From Panax quinquefolius (Eukaryota; Streptophyta; Magnoliopsida; Apiales; Araliaceae), in the NCBI GenBank assembly GCA_020205615.1, contig CM035164.1, positions 119,952,767-120,016,766 on the forward strand: a stretch of 64,000 bases of DNA. The letters are read 5' to 3'. Every line of letters begins with the position of its first letter. Position 1 is the stretch's first letter. Under the pieces are notes generated by a model, which worked only from the letters and a program-made list of their open reading frames with translations, was not told where the DNA came from and ran no database searches. Below are positions 60,668-64,000 of the stretch, piece after piece. The position numbers and the translations under genes were made by a program.

Positions 60668-60836
60668 CTAAAATGTAACCGATTATACAAAAACCATGAC
60701 TACCAAGACATATTATAGGGTGGAAAAAACATACAGATAAGAAAGAACATTGTCACATTATCTTTGCCTATCAAAAACTAAAGGAGATCATAAAACTTCG
60801 GTCAAATAGGTTAGCTTCCCATAAATATTGACATAC

Positions 60837-60909
60837 CTGACTTCGCAAGACAAGGGAATTCACTAGGATCTTTTCCAAAAAGTTTAAAAACAATACGATC
60901 AGTACGACT
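60837..60909 (-). pseudogene. Exon-like fragment resembling SPL1/SPL12 transcription factors
   Basis: A 73-bp minus-strand exon candidate with acceptor TGATTTCAG and donor GTATGTC reads SRTDRIVFKLFGKDPSEFP followed by CLAKS. The string RTDRIVFKLFGK.P.EFP is characteristic of the large plant SPL1/SPL12-type squamosa-promoter-binding-like proteins, C-terminal to their SBP domain. Only this piece is visible; no SBP zinc-binding domain or ankyrin region is nearby. Its splice phase does not fit the signal-peptidase exon at 60667. Likely a captured or relocated gene fragment. The family call rests on memory of the motif. Confidence 0.5.
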
Positions 60910-61199
60910 CTGAAATCAATCAAAAACATATTTAGTTAAGACAAATATCCTTTTGAGGCCAAATTCAAATGACAAAGGAATAATTAATCTTCGAAGAAGT
61001 ATATAACAATACTTTTGGCCATCTCATGTAGCACTACACCAACTGACCAAGGTGTTTTTGTACAAAAAGAAAAACAATTATACATAACAAATGAAACTAA
61101 ACATAACCCAATTCTTATAAAATTCAAGATACGGAACTTAAATTATAAGAGAAACACAAAATACAGGAAGAATATTGACTAAAAAACTTGATCATACAA

Positions 61200-61440
61200 A
61201 ACATTTCAACTTTCTTTTTTTAATTTGATGATTGTGGAATGCTTAGCCACTACCCCGTAGGGTGTGGAGTCTGTGGACTAGATAAACAACCGGCCACACC
61301 CAATACTGCACCGACCAAGCAAATTGGGTAATCCCCTAGTAAACTATGTGCAAGTGGTCACAAGGAGATCATTATCTTTACAGAGAATTGAACCCATGAC
61401 TATTGCCTTGAAAGGAAATTACTCACTCACTTGAAGTCAT
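61200..61440. repeat. Unclassified repeat-like segment
   Basis: A GC-richer patch in AT-rich surroundings, with phrases such as AATTGAACCCATGACTATTG and CCGTAGGGTGTGGAGTC that recall dispersed plant repeats. No terminal repeats or target duplication were found. It lies within an intron-like interval of the minus-strand relics. Confidence 0.2.
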
Positions 61441-61879
61441 ATCCATGCAATTGCTACATAACTTCAGGAACCATACTGAGAAAAAACATTGTAACATTAG
61501 CGAACAACACCTTCAAGTCAACAACCAAATCCATTTGTTACAAATGGTGACAGATATTAGGATCGTAGGACAATGATGCAAATATGTAAGTCATAAAAAT
61601 GTACGATATATTATTTAAAAAATTATTTACATATGTAATGTATACTTCATGGAATACTGATAATGATTTTACATCAATTTAAAAAAATAATAACCAAGAA
61701 GGCTCAATGTTCTTACATCAATCTAATATGGAAAGATACACAAATATTTTAACTAATTGAATGGACCGAAGCATAAGTTAGCATGAAATGCAGAACATAC
61801 ACATTGAAAGATACACAAATACCTCATTATTATGGCAAACGGAAGTCGTGAATCACCCAATAATGACGAAAAGAATTAC

Positions 61880-61974
61880 CTGAGCAATCACAAACTCAAA
61901 GTTGCTCTTAAACCGACTTCTCAGTTCATTTTTAGGTACAGCCATAAGCTTCTTCGTATTACCATTCAGGTACA
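61880..61974 (-). other. Exon-like open segment of unknown family
   Basis: 95 bp on the minus strand, bounded by an acceptor-like ATGATAG and a donor CAG/GTAATT. After two leading bases it reads YLNGNTKKLMAVPKNELRSR and continues FKSNFEFVIAQ. Its end phase (0) fits the start of the SPL-like exon at 60909, so the two could be spliced together. The protein family is not recognised. Confidence 0.4.
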
Positions 61975-62593
61975 CTATCATCATGATAAAAATCCTTTAG
62001 CAATCCAATAGAACAAAGAAAAATGAAACATTAAGCCTTGTTTATTCAAGTAATTCTCCACAATTTTAACTATTGACTATTGAATATAACTACATCCTTA
62101 CTCTAAAACTTAATAAAGAAGAGAATGAGGGTGTTAATAAACTCAATATAGCACATCAATTACGCCTAATAAAATAGGTCACGTCGAATGTTCAGGTACC
62201 AAACTTATTTAGTTTTATTCTTTTTAGATAAAAGTGTACCTAACATATTTTGGTGAACCTGCTCTTAATTTGAACATCATCCTTTATGCTAATAAATTGA
62301 GCTTACGTTTTTCTTTTCTTTTTTTTGAAAAGTGGAAATCAAGTAAACTTCAAGTTTTAATTTAACATTGACCGGAATTTCAAATTTGTTTATACATAAA
62401 ACAGAAAAGTTTTAATAGAGAAAGCCTGTAACTTTACTTCAACGTGAAATTTAACAACTAAAATTAGCATTGAAACCTTTATGGAGTCAAGCATGGGGCT
62501 CTTAAACCGATAATTGGCTCGAAACCAACTCCCTCGAAGGCGTCCTTCTCTGGTTCTTGAGTTTATGAGTCGACGCCGGAATCGGTGTTGAAA
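61975..62593. other. No recognised gene or repeat
   Basis: AT-rich, intron-like sequence between the exon-like segment at 61880-61974 and the open frame at 62594. No transposon ends, tandem repeats or RNA genes were recognised. Confidence 0.3.
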
Positions 62594-62827
62594 TCAAATC
62601 CCATTCTGTTCCTCAACGTCAAGCAACCACGTCGGAGAGAAGTAATCGGTTCTTGTTTGTTTTCGGAGAGAAGGGGAAGGTGAGGATAGAGATATTTGGT
62701 TGTGGAACAACACATAGGGCTCGGAGGAAAAGGAGTTTGGCGGTGGCTGGTTGGAGGAGATGGAAGCAGAGAGAGGGGTTAGGTTTTCGTATAAGAAGCC
62801 GTCAATTTCCATTATGAAAAATAACAC
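62594..62827 (-). CDS. Possible first exon or short ORF, unknown
   Basis: A 77-codon minus-strand frame whose inner ATG at 62812 (MEIDGFLYENLTP) has a coding-like composition rich in Ser, Pro and Leu. It ends VEEQNGI at a TGA. The region is less AT-rich than its surroundings, as are many plant 5' exons, and no TATA box or partner exon could be proven. It could be the 5' part of the chimeric relic further left, or chance. No family recognised. Confidence 0.25.
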   Translation of the reverse strand: MLFFIMEIDGFLYENLTPLSASISSNQPPPNSFSSEPYVLFHNQISLSSPSPSLRKQTRTDYFSPTWLLDVEEQNGI

Positions 62828-63036
62828 TTGCTTGATTTGCCTCGAGTTAATTGGGTCGATAACCGAATATAAGAAGGCCCCTGTTTGTCGAGTTTTATTT
62901 TTATTGTTAGTACCACCCCAATCTCAATTTCTATTTAATGAATCAAATTTTCATCATGTTCAATAGGGTCAACCAGGTCTGATATATTAACAAAATTAAA
63001 ATAAATAAAGTTTATTCAGGTTGTGTAGAGTATAGG

Positions 63037-63790
63037 TAGAACTGGCAAAAGAGGCCCAAGCTCATGAATTTGGGATGGGCTTACATTCGCCATCGTTGGT
63101 AGGGGCATTGGGTTGTGAGGCTTGAACACAAGACTTGTAAGTAAATAAATAAGAGTTCAAACCAACTAAGCTATAACAACTATTTATTTTTAATGCAATC
63201 TTCAATATATTTTAACTATAATTGAAAACTTTAATTAAGATATATAGTTAATGTAGGTAATTAATTAATAATACTAATTTATAATACTATTAAAATTTTA
63301 ATTGATTGAGATATGTAGTTAATGTAGGTAATTAATTAATCATTTTTGTAGCTTTATTCTTTGTTGTTCGTTTTATTATTACAACGGTAAACATGATTAG
63401 TGCCTTAATATAGTCATGATCATCAGATCTAACGGTAATAATGGCTTGCATGGATCAAATCAATTGTTTTTCACATGTTTTAGCTTTCTAATGGATTTAA
63501 TAAAATCATTTTGCATCTCCAACGGTTATAATTTTATATATTATAAAAGGAGAAGTAGAAATGGCTTCATATTCCGCTTCTAGACTTGTAGCTTTATTCT
63601 TTGTTGTTCGTTTTATTATTTTTAATATTTATTATTATTACTATTTTTGGTGTAGAAAAAAGTTTTAAAAAAACAATTTAAAAGCGGTAAGGTCGGTGCA
63701 GACCCAAAGTTTAACAAGACCTGAGCCTTACATTTCTAGCCCACCAAAATTCGGGCCATTTTGGCCCGGCCCGCCCGTTTTCCAGGTCTA
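63037..63790. mobile_element. hAT-like non-autonomous element, 754 bp
   Basis: The left end TAGAACTGGCAAAAGAGG and the right end, read in reverse complement as TAGACCTGGAAAACGGGC, form imperfect terminal inverted repeats. They continue into GGCC-rich subterminal sequence (GGCCCAAGC and GGGCCGGGCC). The flanks AGTATAGG (63029-63036) and AGTATATG (63791-63798) make an 8-bp target duplication with one change, as expected for hAT elements. It encodes no transposase. Confidence 0.75.
63346..63620 (+). repeat. 35-bp direct repeats 240 bp apart inside the hAT-like element
   Basis: TTGTAGCTTTATTCTTTGTT and the following 15 bases occur identically at 63346-63380 and 63586-63620. Just before the first copy, a unit of about 71 bp containing AGTTAATGTAGGTAATTAAT is also tandemly duplicated (about 63234-63340). 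These point to slippage or an internal insertion in the element. Confidence 0.6.
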
Positions 63791-64000
63791 AGTATATGCC
63801 ATTATGGCCCGGAACCAGTTGTCTCAATTTCTAGTTTAAAAATAGGGAACTGTTAAATTCATACTTTTTTTTTATTTTCACACGGTAGGGCCCATTAATT
63901 AACTACAGTTGAGATAGCAGCAATAAGTTAACAATACTATAAAGTTCATTTTACCAAATATTATTTATTTATTACTAACTGATTGGTATTAATTATGATA

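Noticed and set aside
61240..61440. Candidate SINE or TRIM
   Set aside because: No A/B box promoter, poly-A tail, terminal repeats or target duplication could be identified by reading, so only an unclassified repeat-like patch is reported.
62751..62966. Plus-strand frame of 71 codons
   Set aside because: It overlaps the minus-strand frame at 62594-62827, whose composition is more coding-like. No motif and no splice context support it.

Overview
This window is nuclear DNA from a flowering plant, most likely a eudicot. It is AT-rich and probably heterochromatic. About 58.7 kb of the 64 kb (62-58798) is a nest of LTR retrotransposons inserted into one another. I see no intact host gene, rRNA, tRNA, CRISPR array or prokaryotic feature. 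Species and chromosome cannot be read from the sequence.

Layout. Element A (plus strand) is the outermost layer, with LTRs starting at 62 and 24209. Its internal region has shrunk to 317 bp (23892-24208), which still carries the primer-binding site, the last codons of pol and the polypurine tract. Its 5' LTR holds two insertions. One is element F (3089-19795, minus, TSD TAGTG), a gag-only Tat/Athila-like element, which itself contains element B (7633-18377, minus, TSD AATTC). The other is solo LTR S (20562-23361, minus, TSD TACGA/TATGA). The 3' LTR of A holds a 253-bp Stowaway-type MITE (24758-25010) and element C (25437-57499, minus, TSD AAACA). C carries element D (26051-38036, minus, TSD TTTGT) in its 3' LTR and element E (42349-about 52243, plus) in its pol region. 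D and E are both tandem structures of the form LTR-internal-LTR-internal.

Families. A, B, C, D, E and S are Ty3/gypsy chromoviruses of Del/Tekay type: LTRs of 2.6-3.0 kb, an initiator-methionine-tRNA-type primer site, pol order PR-RT-RH-IN, and a chromodomain closing the polyprotein. Their LTRs fall into two subfamilies: A plus D, and B plus C, E and S. All pol genes are broken. The only long intact frame is the gag of E (45401-46564).

Right end. A 3' LTR stops abruptly at 58798 against a CACTA-like element (58799-about 59640) full of GCAACGAAA/TTTCGTTGC repeats. Beyond it, 59641-62900 is non-LTR sequence with minus-strand exon-like relics. Two are recognisable: a type I signal peptidase (plastid Plsp1-like) fragment with an in-frame stop, and a short exon resembling the SPL1/SPL12 transcription-factor family. 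A 754-bp hAT-like non-autonomous element with an 8-bp TSD lies at 63037-63790.

History inferred from the nesting: A first; then F and S into its 5' LTR and C into its 3' LTR; then B into F, and D and E into C. The MITE entered A after the two A LTRs were made, because the other LTR keeps the empty site.
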